A stretch of DNA of 7,319 bases from Gammaproteobacteria bacterium (GTDB lineage Bacteria; Pseudomonadota; Gammaproteobacteria; Pseudomonadales; Halomonadaceae): NCBI GenBank assembly GCA_023485185.1, contig JAMCZP010000039.1, forward strand, positions 1 through 7,319, written 5' to 3'. The notes below the pieces were generated by a model. The model saw only the letters and a program-made list of their open reading frames with translations. It was not told the origin of the DNA and searched no databases. Positions 1-6,300 of this stretch are shown here, piece after piece; position 1 is the first letter of the stretch, and every line of letters begins with the position of its first letter. The position numbers were made by a program, and so were the translations under genes.

Positions 1-257
1 GTTGAAGGTAACGAGTAATCGATAACGGCTAGACGCTCGGCGTTAGGTTCAGCGCAGTTGAGTGCTTGAGCGGCTAGACGTAGCGCCTCTGGCGTTGCCT
101 GGGGGGCGAGCTGCTGTAGCTGATGGTGGAGAGGAAGAACGCCTTGAGGAGGCGTTGAAGCCACGTTGGCAAAAAAGCTGGCGGCATGAAGTGGTAATGT
201 AAATAGTGCTAAAGGTAAGGAAAATAATAATGTAGCAGTGTTTAGACGAAGGGACAT
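1..257 (-). CDS. Exported murein L,D-transpeptidase, YkuD_2 type (N-terminal part only)
   Basis: This is an open frame on the minus strand that begins with ATG at 257-255 and runs off the window after 85 codons, so only the N-terminus is visible. An AGGA element lies 9 nt upstream of the ATG. Residues 1-26 look like a Sec signal peptide: an Arg near the start, a Leu/Phe/Ala-rich core, and a probable cleavage after LHAA. The mature part continues with a helical segment (LRLAAQALNCAEPN) and reaches ERLAVIDYSLPS. In this family that stretch immediately precedes the beta-rich catalytic domain, usually continuing with a W-V-F-D motif. The catalytic His and Cys lie beyond the edge, so activity cannot be judged. 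I infer a periplasmic L,D-transpeptidase acting on peptidoglycan stem peptides. It is divergent from a second, unrelated-looking L,D-transpeptidase 121 nt away. The family call rests on my recognition of the ERLAVIDYSLPS block. Confidence 0.78.
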   Translation of the reverse strand, partial: MSLRLNTATLLFSLPLALFTLPLHAASFFANVASTPPQGVLPLHHQLQQLAPQATPEALRLAAQALNCAEPNAERLAVIDYSLPS

Positions 258-378
258 ATTAAACGATCCTGCAAACAATATGCGTCATGATGAAGAACGA
301 GTCGACTAAGATAAAAAGAGACTGTCGGCTGATGTGGAAGGCTGATGTTGGGGACCATAGTAACGCAAGGAGAGGGCG
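258..378. promoter_or_regulatory. Divergent intergenic region between two L,D-transpeptidase genes
   Basis: These 121 nt must contain the 5' signals for both flanking genes. A strong Shine-Dalgarno, AAGGAG at 367-372, sits 6 nt before the ATG at 379 and fixes that start. An AGGA on the minus strand serves the left gene. A possible -10 (TAAGAT, 307-312) lies on the plus strand but has no convincing -35 partner, so I assign no promoter. No inverted repeat that stands out as an operator was seen. Confidence 0.45.
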
Positions 379-2013
379 ATGAACGAGAGACAGCCAATAA
401 AACGATGGACGATAGGGATCGCTCTGTGTGTAACACTTACCCATGGCCCTTTCGGATTCAACAATGCCTATGCAGACTCAGCGCCATTGCAGCTTGCACT
501 AGCCCAGCAATTAACCGCTGCTGCAACGCCTAACCTACCGGTTGCCGAATTTTACCAACTGCGTGATGGTAAGCCTGTATGGCAGTCAGAACTAACCGTA
601 GCGTCCTTAGTAGATGCCTTAAACAGTCTGAAAGGCGATGGTTTAGTACCAGCAGATTATTACGCCGACACACTCCTCAATGAGTTTCAACGCAGCCAAA
701 CAGGGGACGCCACAACCCAGGCAGCATTTGATGTGAAGGCAACCCAAGCACTGCTGCTGGCGCTGGACCATCTAGAGCGCGGCAAAGTGAATCCGCGCGA
801 TGTTGAGCCTCAGTGGGATGCTCCACGTCCTGAAAGACGCTACTCACTCCTGCGCGTTATACACGCCGTAGAGGATCGTCAGCTAGACAATGCCATCGCC
901 CTTGCCCGTCCCTCGTCAGATGAGTATCAACAGCTACGTGAAGCGCTGGAGACTCACTACCAGTTAGCAACCCTTGGTAGTGCGCCCATGTTAGCGGCGC
1001 GGGAAGAATCGCTTCGTCCTGGGGTTCAGGCAGACGATGTAATTGTGCTGCGCCAGCGTCTGACCCTGTGGGGAGAGGCTAATTTAATGGTGGCGGATAG
1101 CAGTGCTTATCCGATGATCCAGGTGGAAACAGCTGAAAACCGGCGTAACTATGACGCTGGATTAGAAGCGGCGGTTAGGCGTTTCCAGCGCCGCCACTTG
1201 CTTCAAGAGGATGGTGTTGTTGGCGAGCAAACGCGTCTAGCACTCAACACGCCAGTGACGTCAAGAATTGACCAATTGAGAATTAATTTAGAACGTGCTC
1301 GTTGGATTACTCCCAGCCAAGCAGCCGAACCCCGAGTATGGGTCGATATTGCCGGCTACCGGATGCACTATGTGCGTCCTAATGGTCAGCATTGGGATGC
1401 GAGGGTTGTTGTGGGCACCCCGCGCCGCGAAACGCCGATTATTCACTCTACAATTAGTCACCTGACGATTAATCCTTCCTGGACGATTCCGCCTACGATC
1501 ATGCGCGAAGATGTATTGCCGCAGGTACGCGCTGATATTGGCTATTTAGCCCGACAAAATATTCAGGTGATAAGTCCCTCTGGTGAGCCGCTTATCGCCG
1601 AAGAGATCGATTGGCAACGCCCTGGAGGCATTATGCTGCGTCAAACAGCAGGGGCCGGAAACCCATTAGGACGTGTTGTGGTGCGCTTTCCCAATAATGA
1701 CATGATTTATTTGCACGACACGCCAGCGCGAGGGCTGTTTCAGCGTGATCAACGCGCGCTGAGTTCAGGCTGTGTTCGCGTTGAAGGAGTGGCAGAGCTT
1801 GCGCAAATGCTATTGCAAGATACCGGCAGTCGCTACCAGATGAGTCGCCTGCTGAATGGAGAAAGTGACCGCAACGTCAATCTTGCCCAGCGGATTCCTG
1901 TCGCGCTGCACTATTTGACCGCTTGGCCAAATGCGCAAGGCGAGGTGGAGTTTAGGCCTGATATTTACCATCGCGATGCTGCGCTGTTATCTGCATTACA
2001 GCGTCCGGTATAG
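379..2013 (+). CDS. LdtD/YcbB-like L,D-transpeptidase (YkuD domain with peptidoglycan-binding domain)
   Basis: This 544-residue exported enzyme is predicted to form 3-3 (mDAP-mDAP) crosslinks in peptidoglycan, acting in the periplasm. Residues 1-32 form a signal peptide (basic start, hydrophobic core, cleavage after AYA). A helical N-terminal domain follows to about residue 210. A PG_binding_1 module spans about 215-293, with RFQRRHLL at 268-275 and DGVVG at 278-282. The YkuD catalytic domain runs from about 319 to 483. Its signature is intact: His446 in LHDTP and the nucleophile Cys465 within SSGCVRVE (462-469). The layout (N-terminal scaffold, PG-binding module, YkuD) matches E. coli LdtD/YcbB, which at 615 residues is somewhat longer. 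AAGGAG 6 nt upstream supports the start. The gene ends in a strong terminator shared with the convergent endopeptidase gene. The family is certain; exact orthology to LdtD is less so, so I give no symbol. Confidence 0.95.
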   Translation: MNERQPIKRWTIGIALCVTLTHGPFGFNNAYADSAPLQLALAQQLTAAATPNLPVAEFYQLRDGKPVWQSELTVASLVDALNSLKGDGLVPADYYADTLLNEFQRSQTGDATTQAAFDVKATQALLLALDHLERGKVNPRDVEPQWDAPRPERRYSLLRVIHAVEDRQLDNAIALARPSSDEYQQLREALETHYQLATLGSAPMLAAREESLRPGVQADDVIVLRQRLTLWGEANLMVADSSAYPMIQVETAENRRNYDAGLEAAVRRFQRRHLLQEDGVVGEQTRLALNTPVTSRIDQLRINLERARWITPSQAAEPRVWVDIAGYRMHYVRPNGQHWDARVVVGTPRRETPIIHSTISHLTINPSWTIPPTIMREDVLPQVRADIGYLARQNIQVISPSGEPLIAEEIDWQRPGGIMLRQTAGAGNPLGRVVVRFPNNDMIYLHDTPARGLFQRDQRALSSGCVRVEGVAELAQMLLQDTGSRYQMSRLLNGESDRNVNLAQRIPVALHYLTAWPNAQGEVEFRPDIYHRDAALLSALQRPV

Positions 2014-2024
2014 CGTACTAACGT

Positions 2025-2058
2025 AAAACGCCGCCTTTAAAGTGAAAGGCGGCGTTTT
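2025..2058. terminator. Bidirectional rho-independent terminator
   Basis: A perfect 14-bp stem (AAAACGCCGCCTTT at 2025-2038 pairing with AAAGGCGGCGTTTT at 2045-2058) encloses a 6-nt loop (AAAGTG). The stem has a GC-rich core flanked by A and T runs, so a U-tract is made in either direction. It starts 11 nt after the plus-strand transpeptidase stop and lies 24 nt beyond the stop of the convergent minus-strand endopeptidase, so it should end both transcripts. Confidence 0.93.
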
Positions 2059-2082
2059 TACAGTTAGCTTAACTAGCAGTTA

Positions 2083-3774
2083 CTAGTTACCGCTTTGCTG
2101 TTGATAGTTAGCCATGTTAACCGGTCCTGTATCACCGCTTTCAAGCGCTGCTAGCATAGGCTCAGCTTGGTTCTTGAACGCAATCAAGGTATCACCGCTT
2201 AAGCTTGTGTTTTCAGGTAAGTCGACTGTCATCGCATTAACGGGAGTGTTGTTAACGATGACTTCGTAGTGCAAATGAGGACCAGTACTACGGCCAGTAT
2301 TACCTGAAAGCGCAATGCGCTCACCCATGGTTACGCGGTCTCCTTGGCTTACCAATGGGCGCGAAAGGTGCAAGTAGCGCGTTCGGTAACCATTGTCATG
2401 ACGAATAACGACATAGCGACCCGCTGCGTAGTGGCTACTGACACGCTCAACCCGTCCATTGGCAGGCGCCGTAATCGGCGTGCCTATCGGCATGGCAAAG
2501 TCAGTACCGTTATGTGGGCTGACGCGTCCAGTCACCGGATGCAGGCGCCGTGGATTAAAGTTTGAGCTTAAGCGATAACTGCCTTCAAAGGGGTGGCGGG
2601 CAAACGCGGGGTCTAAGCTGCCGCCTTCAGGGGTGTAGAAGTTATCATCGTTGGCATTGCGCACAACGGTTAAGCCCATTCGCTCGCCGTCGTATTTAAC
2701 CGCTAGCACACGGGAGTCGAGCGTTTCACCATCAATCATGTCCGACTCGACTAAGACCTGAAAACGGTCACCACGACGACTGTCTCGGCGGAAATCGAGT
2801 TTCTTTTCGAGCAGTCGGGTTAGTTCCGTGACTGAGTTGCTATTTAAGCCGGTGGCCTGGGCTGAGCGTGCGAAGCTACCGCTAACACTACCCGCATAAA
2901 GACGCTGAACAGGTTCGCCTTGTCGCTCAATGGTAGTGACCGCGAAGTGATCCTCCTCCCGTTCCAGCATGATGCCGTCACGGGTATTTTGCATCATGCG
3001 AAGTGACAGCAAACGCCCATCTTCATCCAACTGATAATCGAAGCTGTTTCCTGCGCGCCAATTGGTCAGTAAGCGCTGATCAGGTAAGTCTTCTAGAAGA
3101 GCAAGCACTTCACTATAGCCAAGTCCAAGATGATTTTGTGCTAATACGGCGAAGGTTTCGCCGGATTCAACAATATGAGTTTCCCATTCAGGTACAAACG
3201 GCTCTTCTGCGGCCAGTTCTAGTTCCAAAAATGAGATATCGTCGAATAGCTCAACACCGTAGTCTTCATAAGAAGTGGCATCGGCAATTTCGACCGGGGA
3301 TGTGTGGTCTACATCCAGCATGCCGCTAGTCAGCGTGCCAATGACCACGGCCATATGCAGCGCGCCGCTGTCCAGTCCTGCCGTATCTAGCATGGCTAGA
3401 TCAAGCGCAGGTGCATTAAGTGCTAGCGCCGGCATTGACGCCATGTTGGCTTCTGCAGATTCAATCACATCGAGATCAACGATCTCAGTGACGGTTAGCT
3501 CGCTTAGAGGGATGTTCTCACGGGTAGCATCAATAGCGCGTGAGGCGCGATCAATCGCTTCAGCTACCGGGGTACGCTCTTGACGTAATGAAGGTACGCC
3601 GGGTGCTGAATCACTAGGAAGCGGCACTAATACGCTTTCTAAGGGTGTATGGGGGTGATTTAAATCTTGATAAGTCGTCAATAACTTTTGTGTGCCCAGC
3701 ACGGTGACCATAGTGGCCACAGGTAACAGCAATAATTTGTGCGTGCGAGGCAGCGAATGAAGGATTCGCAACAT
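2083..3774 (-). CDS. M23 (LytM-type) peptidoglycan endopeptidase, MepM-like, membrane-anchored
   Basis: This 563-residue protein is predicted to cut peptide crosslinks in peptidoglycan, making room for new murein. A short basic start is followed by a single membrane segment at about 14-27. It is likely an uncleaved anchor, as in E. coli MepM, whose N-terminus likewise has a LPRPH-like motif before the hydrophobic stretch. A long Ala/Leu/Asp-rich linker follows. Residues 168-198 hold 11 acidic and no basic residues. A LysM/OapA-like domain begins near Trp197 (HIVESGETFAVLA). The M23 domain near the C-terminus has both zinc motifs: HNGTD at 421-425 and HLH at 500-502, so it should be active. 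I chose ATG at 3774-3772. A TTG at 3813-3811 would add 13 residues but gives a non-typical N-terminus and has no visible Shine-Dalgarno. The ribosome site for the ATG is also weak. It converges on the L,D-transpeptidase gene, and the two share a terminator. Confidence 0.93.
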   Translation of the reverse strand: MLRILHSLPRTHKLLLLPVATMVTVLGTQKLLTTYQDLNHPHTPLESVLVPLPSDSAPGVPSLRQERTPVAEAIDRASRAIDATRENIPLSELTVTEIVDLDVIESAEANMASMPALALNAPALDLAMLDTAGLDSGALHMAVVIGTLTSGMLDVDHTSPVEIADATSYEDYGVELFDDISFLELELAAEEPFVPEWETHIVESGETFAVLAQNHLGLGYSEVLALLEDLPDQRLLTNWRAGNSFDYQLDEDGRLLSLRMMQNTRDGIMLEREEDHFAVTTIERQGEPVQRLYAGSVSGSFARSAQATGLNSNSVTELTRLLEKKLDFRRDSRRGDRFQVLVESDMIDGETLDSRVLAVKYDGERMGLTVVRNANDDNFYTPEGGSLDPAFARHPFEGSYRLSSNFNPRRLHPVTGRVSPHNGTDFAMPIGTPITAPANGRVERVSSHYAAGRYVVIRHDNGYRTRYLHLSRPLVSQGDRVTMGERIALSGNTGRSTGPHLHYEVIVNNTPVNAMTVDLPENTSLSGDTLIAFKNQAEPMLAALESGDTGPVNMANYQQQSGN

Positions 3775-3864
3775 GGGTAAATGGACCGCCGAGTTCGTGA
3801 TTAAAAGTAACAATCAAGCGTATAAACCCGGAAACCATACCCCATGAAAGAGGGGGTGCATAGA

Positions 3865-3880
3865 CTGTATATCTATACAT
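3865..3880. promoter_or_regulatory. Imperfect LexA (SOS) box-like palindrome upstream of the endopeptidase gene
   Basis: The site reads CTGTATATCTATACAT. The gammaproteobacterial LexA operator is CTG-N10-CAG with an alternating TA centre. This site has CTG, then TATATCTATA, then CAT, so a single core base departs from the consensus. The inner arms TGTATA (3866-3871) and TATACA (3874-3879) are perfect. On the minus strand it overlaps a weak -10 candidate (TAGATA, 3875-3870) placed 16 nt from TTGATT (3897-3892), about 95 nt before the endopeptidase ATG. Such AT-rich palindromes can arise by chance, so this is a candidate only. Confidence 0.3.
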
Positions 3881-4004
3881 AAAAATATTTAAATCAAAAT
3901 AGGTAAACAATAACCAAAGAATACTATTTATAAACACCGTTTGCTAACAAATGTAACTGGTTAAGCCTGCTAATTAAATAAACTGAGATGATCATAGACG
4001 AAAA

Positions 4005-4031
4005 TTGTTAATTTGAAAGCGTTAATATAAC
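4005..4031 (+). promoter_or_regulatory. Candidate sigma-70 promoter, distal, for the LysR-type regulator
   Basis: TTGTTA (4005-4010) and TATAAC (4026-4031) are separated by 15 nt. The -10 matches consensus at five of six positions and the -35 at four of six, but the spacing is short. Transcription from here would give a leader of about 170 nt. Confidence 0.3.
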
Positions 4032-4054
4032 AAGTGTCTAGTATTGTCCGGCCA

Positions 4055-4082
4055 TTGGGCTTTAAAAGGCATACGTTATGAT
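4055..4082 (+). promoter_or_regulatory. Candidate sigma-70 promoter, proximal, for the LysR-type regulator
   Basis: TTGGGC (4055-4060) and TATGAT (4077-4082) are 16 nt apart. The -10 matches consensus at five of six positions and the -35 at three. The -10 is overlapped by a short palindrome, CATACGTTATG (4070-4080), whose left part recurs at the promoter of the downstream reductase gene. This would be consistent with autoregulation by the encoded LysR-type protein, which is inference. Confidence 0.35.
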
Positions 4083-4211
4083 GAATAATTTTGCATGACT
4101 AATAAAATTTAGTGGCGATAAGCAGAACTATAGGGCATTTCCTGGCATTCTATTGATGTTTTTTCGAATAATAAGCGCATTGTTTCGCTGTTTTGCGTCG
4201 AGGAAATCGAA

Positions 4212-5135
4212 ATGTCCCGGGTAACACTTGCACAATGGCAAATGCTGGCCGCCGTGGTTGACCATGGAGGGTTTGCGCGTGCGGCAGAGGCCGTACACAA
4301 AAGTCCTTCCACGCTTAACCATGCTGTCCATAAATTAGAAGAGCAGCTAGGGGTTCAGGTGCTGGAGCCCATCGGGCGTCAGGTTCGCTTAACCGAAGCG
4401 GGGGAGCTGCTGCTTAGGCGTGCACGTCAATTAATTGAAAGTGCTGCGTCCCTTGAGGATGTAGCCTCGCGACTGGCGGCTGGTTTAGAAGCGGAAGTGG
4501 TGGTGGCGATTGATCAGGTATTTCCCGCTGCCGCTCAAGCTAAGGCGTTAGAACGCTTCTCAGAAACCTATCCCCAGGTGCGCGTTCAATTGCACGAAAG
4601 CGTGCTCAATGGCGGCATCGAAATGCTCTACGATAGCCGTGCAGACCTCGTGGTCTCTGGTATTGAAGCGCAGGGCTTCTTAGGCGAGCCGCTTGTAACG
4701 GTGCGCTTCATAGCCGTGGCTCATCCCCGCCATGCGTTGCATCAGCTAGGGCGTTCTTTAGACCTGCGCGACTTGGCCCAGCACCGTCAGCTCGTCGTGC
4801 GCGACTCGGCATTGCGTCAATCAACTAACGCTGGCTGGTTGAAAGCCGAACAGCGTTGGACCGTCGGCCACCTCAATACCTCACTAGATATGCTGCGCCG
4901 TGGGCTTGGGTTTGCGTGGATGCCAGAAACGCGCATCACCGAAGAGTTAAAAAGCGGCCAATTAAAGCCGCTGCCATTAACGGCGGGTGGTATTCGTGAG
5001 GTGCCCATTCAACTGATCTTCCGTGATCGCGACCGCGCAGGCCCGGCAGCACACGCTATGGCTTCAGCTCTTAAGCAGGCTGTCGTGAGCGAGTGTTCAG
5101 CGCATGATTCGACTCACTCGAATGAAAGGGCGTAA
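4212..5135 (+). CDS. LysR-type transcriptional regulator
   Basis: This is a 307-residue cytoplasmic DNA-binding regulator of normal LysR length. The N-terminal winged helix-turn-helix spans about 3-62, with the helix-turn-helix itself at about 20-42 (GFARAAEAVHKS, then STLNHAVHKLEEQLGV). The wing (RQVRLTEAGELLL) and the linker helix follow. The ligand-binding periplasmic-protein-like fold covers about 89-295. The recognition helix is STLNHAV rather than the common PALSRQI, and the usual LFER is replaced by VLEPI, so this is not a core CysB/BenM-type member. It more resembles the E. coli YhaJ type (SALSYTMQKLEEEL), judged from memory. GAGGA 7 nt upstream supports the start. The gene lies 67 nt upstream of a glutathionyl-hydroquinone reductase in the same direction, its most likely target. 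By analogy with YhaJ the ligand may be a quinone or hydroxylated aromatic, which is inference only. Confidence 0.93.
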   Translation: MSRVTLAQWQMLAAVVDHGGFARAAEAVHKSPSTLNHAVHKLEEQLGVQVLEPIGRQVRLTEAGELLLRRARQLIESAASLEDVASRLAAGLEAEVVVAIDQVFPAAAQAKALERFSETYPQVRVQLHESVLNGGIEMLYDSRADLVVSGIEAQGFLGEPLVTVRFIAVAHPRHALHQLGRSLDLRDLAQHRQLVVRDSALRQSTNAGWLKAEQRWTVGHLNTSLDMLRRGLGFAWMPETRITEELKSGQLKPLPLTAGGIREVPIQLIFRDRDRAGPAAHAMASALKQAVVSECSAHDSTHSNERA

Positions 5136-5137
5136 AA

Positions 5138-5170
5138 CATACGCTTGAGCATCCCCTGTGTGGGCGTATG
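5138..5170. repeat. Inverted repeat CATACGC-N19-GCGTATG framing the reductase promoter
   Basis: Perfect 7-bp arms, CATACGC at 5138-5144 and GCGTATG at 5164-5170, are separated by 19 nt. The left arm starts 2 nt after the regulator stop codon. The arms flank the candidate -35 and the right arm overlaps the candidate -10. This arrangement suits a regulator binding site better than a terminator, since the loop is long and no T-run follows. Confidence 0.45.
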
Positions 5171-5172
5171 CT
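5145..5172 (+). promoter_or_regulatory. Candidate sigma-70 promoter of the glutathionyl-hydroquinone reductase gene
   Basis: TTGAGC (5145-5150) and TATGCT (5167-5172) are 16 nt apart, each matching consensus at four of six positions. The predicted start of transcription, near 5179, leaves a short leader containing the AAGGAG at 5190-5195. It would allow expression separate from the regulator gene and sits inside the CATACGC/GCGTATG inverted repeat. Confidence 0.4.
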
Positions 5173-5202
5173 ACTTCTATACCCCTTTTAAGGAGACGCC
5201 CC

Positions 5203-6195
5203 ATGGGATTATTGGTCAACGGTAAATGGCAAGACCAGTGGTATGACACTAAAAAGCACGGCGGTGAATTTGTGCGTGAGTCAGCACAGCTACGCGATTG
5301 GGTTGGCGATCAGCCTGAAACTGATGGCGCTTGCTACCCGGCAGAGCAAGATCGCTACCATTTATATGTATCGCTCGCCTGTCCTTGGGCTCATCGCACT
5401 CTGATTATGCGCCAGCTAAAAGGGCTAGCGCCGCTGATTGGCACCTCCCATGTGAGCCCTTTGATGCTTGATCAGGGGTGGACTTACCGACAAGACGAGG
5501 GCGCCAGCGGCGACCCCATTAACGGTGCCGACTTTCACTATCAGCTCTACACCAAAACGGATCCGCACTACACGGGCAGGGTAACCGTGCCGGTGCTGTG
5601 GGATAAACAGCGTAGCGCGATTGTTAATAACGAATCCGCTGATCTGTTGCGGATGTTTAATCATGCATTTGACGGGCTGACGGGTAATGACCTGGATTTC
5701 TACCCAAAAGATCTGCGTAGCGTCATTGATGAAGTGAATGACGATGTGTACAACAACATCAATAACGGCGTGTACAAGTCAGGCTTTGCCACCGAGCAGG
5801 CTGTTTATGAGAAGCACGTTAAGGCGTTATTTGAATCATTAGAGCGAATGGAAGAGCGTTTAGGACGCCAGCGTTACCTAGCAGGGGAGTGGCTGACGGA
5901 AGCGGATATTCGCCTATTCACCACTTTGGTGCGTTTCGACGCAGTCTACTATGGCCATTTCAAATGCAATTTAAAGCGCATTGAAGACTACCCCAATCTT
6001 TCCAATTACCTGCGGGAAATCTATCAATGGCCGGGTGTAGCGGAAACGGTCAATATGGATCACATCAAACGCCACTACTATTATAGTCACGAGACTATCA
6101 ACCCCACGCGCATCGTACCTACTGGCCCACTGCTTGACTTTCAGCAGCCCCATGATCGTGAACGCTTGCCAGGGCAGGGTGTGCGACGCAAATAG
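5203..6195 (+). CDS. Glutathionyl-hydroquinone reductase (Xi-class GST, YqjG/PcpF family)
   Basis: This 330-residue cytoplasmic enzyme belongs to the family that reductively removes glutathione from glutathionyl-hydroquinones, using a second glutathione (EC 1.8.5.7). The thioredoxin-like N-terminal domain carries the family's CPWAHRTL motif with catalytic Cys60 (E. coli YqjG uses Cys63). The cis-Pro loop VPVLWD is at 129-134 and the glutathione-binding Glu144-Ser145 lies in NNESA. The helical C-terminal domain includes YNNINNGVYKSGFA (183-196) and LTEADIRLFTTLVRFD from 231, both typical of Xi-class proteins. Length matches the family. I chose ATG at 5203 because AAGGAG lies 7 nt upstream and GLLVNGKW is the usual N-terminus. 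A GTG at 5158 in the same frame would start inside the predicted promoter. Its upstream neighbour is a LysR-type regulator in the same orientation, suggesting control by quinones or electrophiles. A terminator follows 41 nt after the stop. Confidence 0.95.
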   Translation: MGLLVNGKWQDQWYDTKKHGGEFVRESAQLRDWVGDQPETDGACYPAEQDRYHLYVSLACPWAHRTLIMRQLKGLAPLIGTSHVSPLMLDQGWTYRQDEGASGDPINGADFHYQLYTKTDPHYTGRVTVPVLWDKQRSAIVNNESADLLRMFNHAFDGLTGNDLDFYPKDLRSVIDEVNDDVYNNINNGVYKSGFATEQAVYEKHVKALFESLERMEERLGRQRYLAGEWLTEADIRLFTTLVRFDAVYYGHFKCNLKRIEDYPNLSNYLREIYQWPGVAETVNMDHIKRHYYYSHETINPTRIVPTGPLLDFQQPHDRERLPGQGVRRK

Positions 6196-6236
6196 CCACT
6201 TAACTGTAGTTATTTGTATCAAGCAGTTTTGCATCA

Positions 6237-6266
6237 AAAAGGGCCACCCAAATGGGCGGCCCTTTT
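6237..6266. terminator. Bidirectional rho-independent terminator
   Basis: AAAAGGGCC (6237-6245) pairs with GGCCCTTTT (6258-6266). After one A/C mismatch the stem continues with CCC/GGG closing a 4-nt loop (AAAT). T-runs occur on either strand. It lies between the stop of the reductase gene (6195) and the stop of the convergent PRC-barrel gene (6301), so it can serve both. Confidence 0.9.
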
Positions 6267-6300
6267 CTTATTGCCATAAGCTAAATGTTTAACTTAGGCC

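Larger units (their letters stand above)
3775..4211. other. AT-rich intergenic region between divergent endopeptidase and LysR-type regulator
   Basis: These 437 nt contain no supportable gene. The region is clearly more AT-rich than the flanking coding sequence. It must carry promoters for the minus-strand endopeptidase and the plus-strand regulator. What I can see is a near-palindromic LexA-like site (3865-3880), two candidate plus-strand promoters (4005-4031 and 4055-4082), a small hairpin ACCCC/GGGGT around 3838-3857 without a T-run, and a repeated GTTAAT (4007-4012 and 4021-4026). GAGGA at 4200-4204, 7 nt before the ATG at 4212, is the ribosome-binding site of the regulator. Open frames in this stretch look like chance. 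Confidence 0.6.

Noticed and set aside
345..533. Plus-strand frame overlapping the start of the LdtD-like gene
   Set aside because: It lies in another frame of a gene with a strong Shine-Dalgarno and a complete signal peptide. It has no recognisable features of its own.
2071..2088. Inverted repeat AACTAG-CAGTTA-CTAGTT at the M23 stop codon
   Set aside because: It is short, AT-rich and without a T-run. The perfect 14-bp stem just beyond it explains termination.
2129..2200. 12-bp direct repeat GTATCACCGCTT at 2129-2140 and 2189-2200
   Set aside because: The copies are 60 nt apart, in frame, and encode the same residues (SGDT) near the C-terminus of the M23 protein. This is coding similarity, not a mobile or regulatory element.
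2344..3583. Plus-strand frames antisense to the M23 gene (2344-2565, 3003-3329, 3275-3583)
   Set aside because: They are shadows of a gene with intact zinc motifs. The Ser/Ala-rich composition of the last reflects the complement of the Ala/Leu/Asp-rich linker.
3775..3813. Upstream TTG start for the M23 gene, adding 13 residues
   Set aside because: There is no Shine-Dalgarno before the TTG, and the ATG at 3774 gives the N-terminus expected for MepM-like proteins (short basic stretch, then membrane anchor).
3614..3937. Minus-strand frame with a hydrophobic start in the AT-rich spacer
   Set aside because: It overlaps the M23 gene in another frame, has no ribosome site that I see, and its hydrophobic start is what AT-rich DNA yields by chance.
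5158..5202. GTG start adding 15 residues to the glutathionyl-hydroquinone reductase
   Set aside because: The extension overlaps the candidate promoter, while AAGGAG sits correctly before the ATG at 5203, and GLLVNGKW is the family's usual N-terminus.
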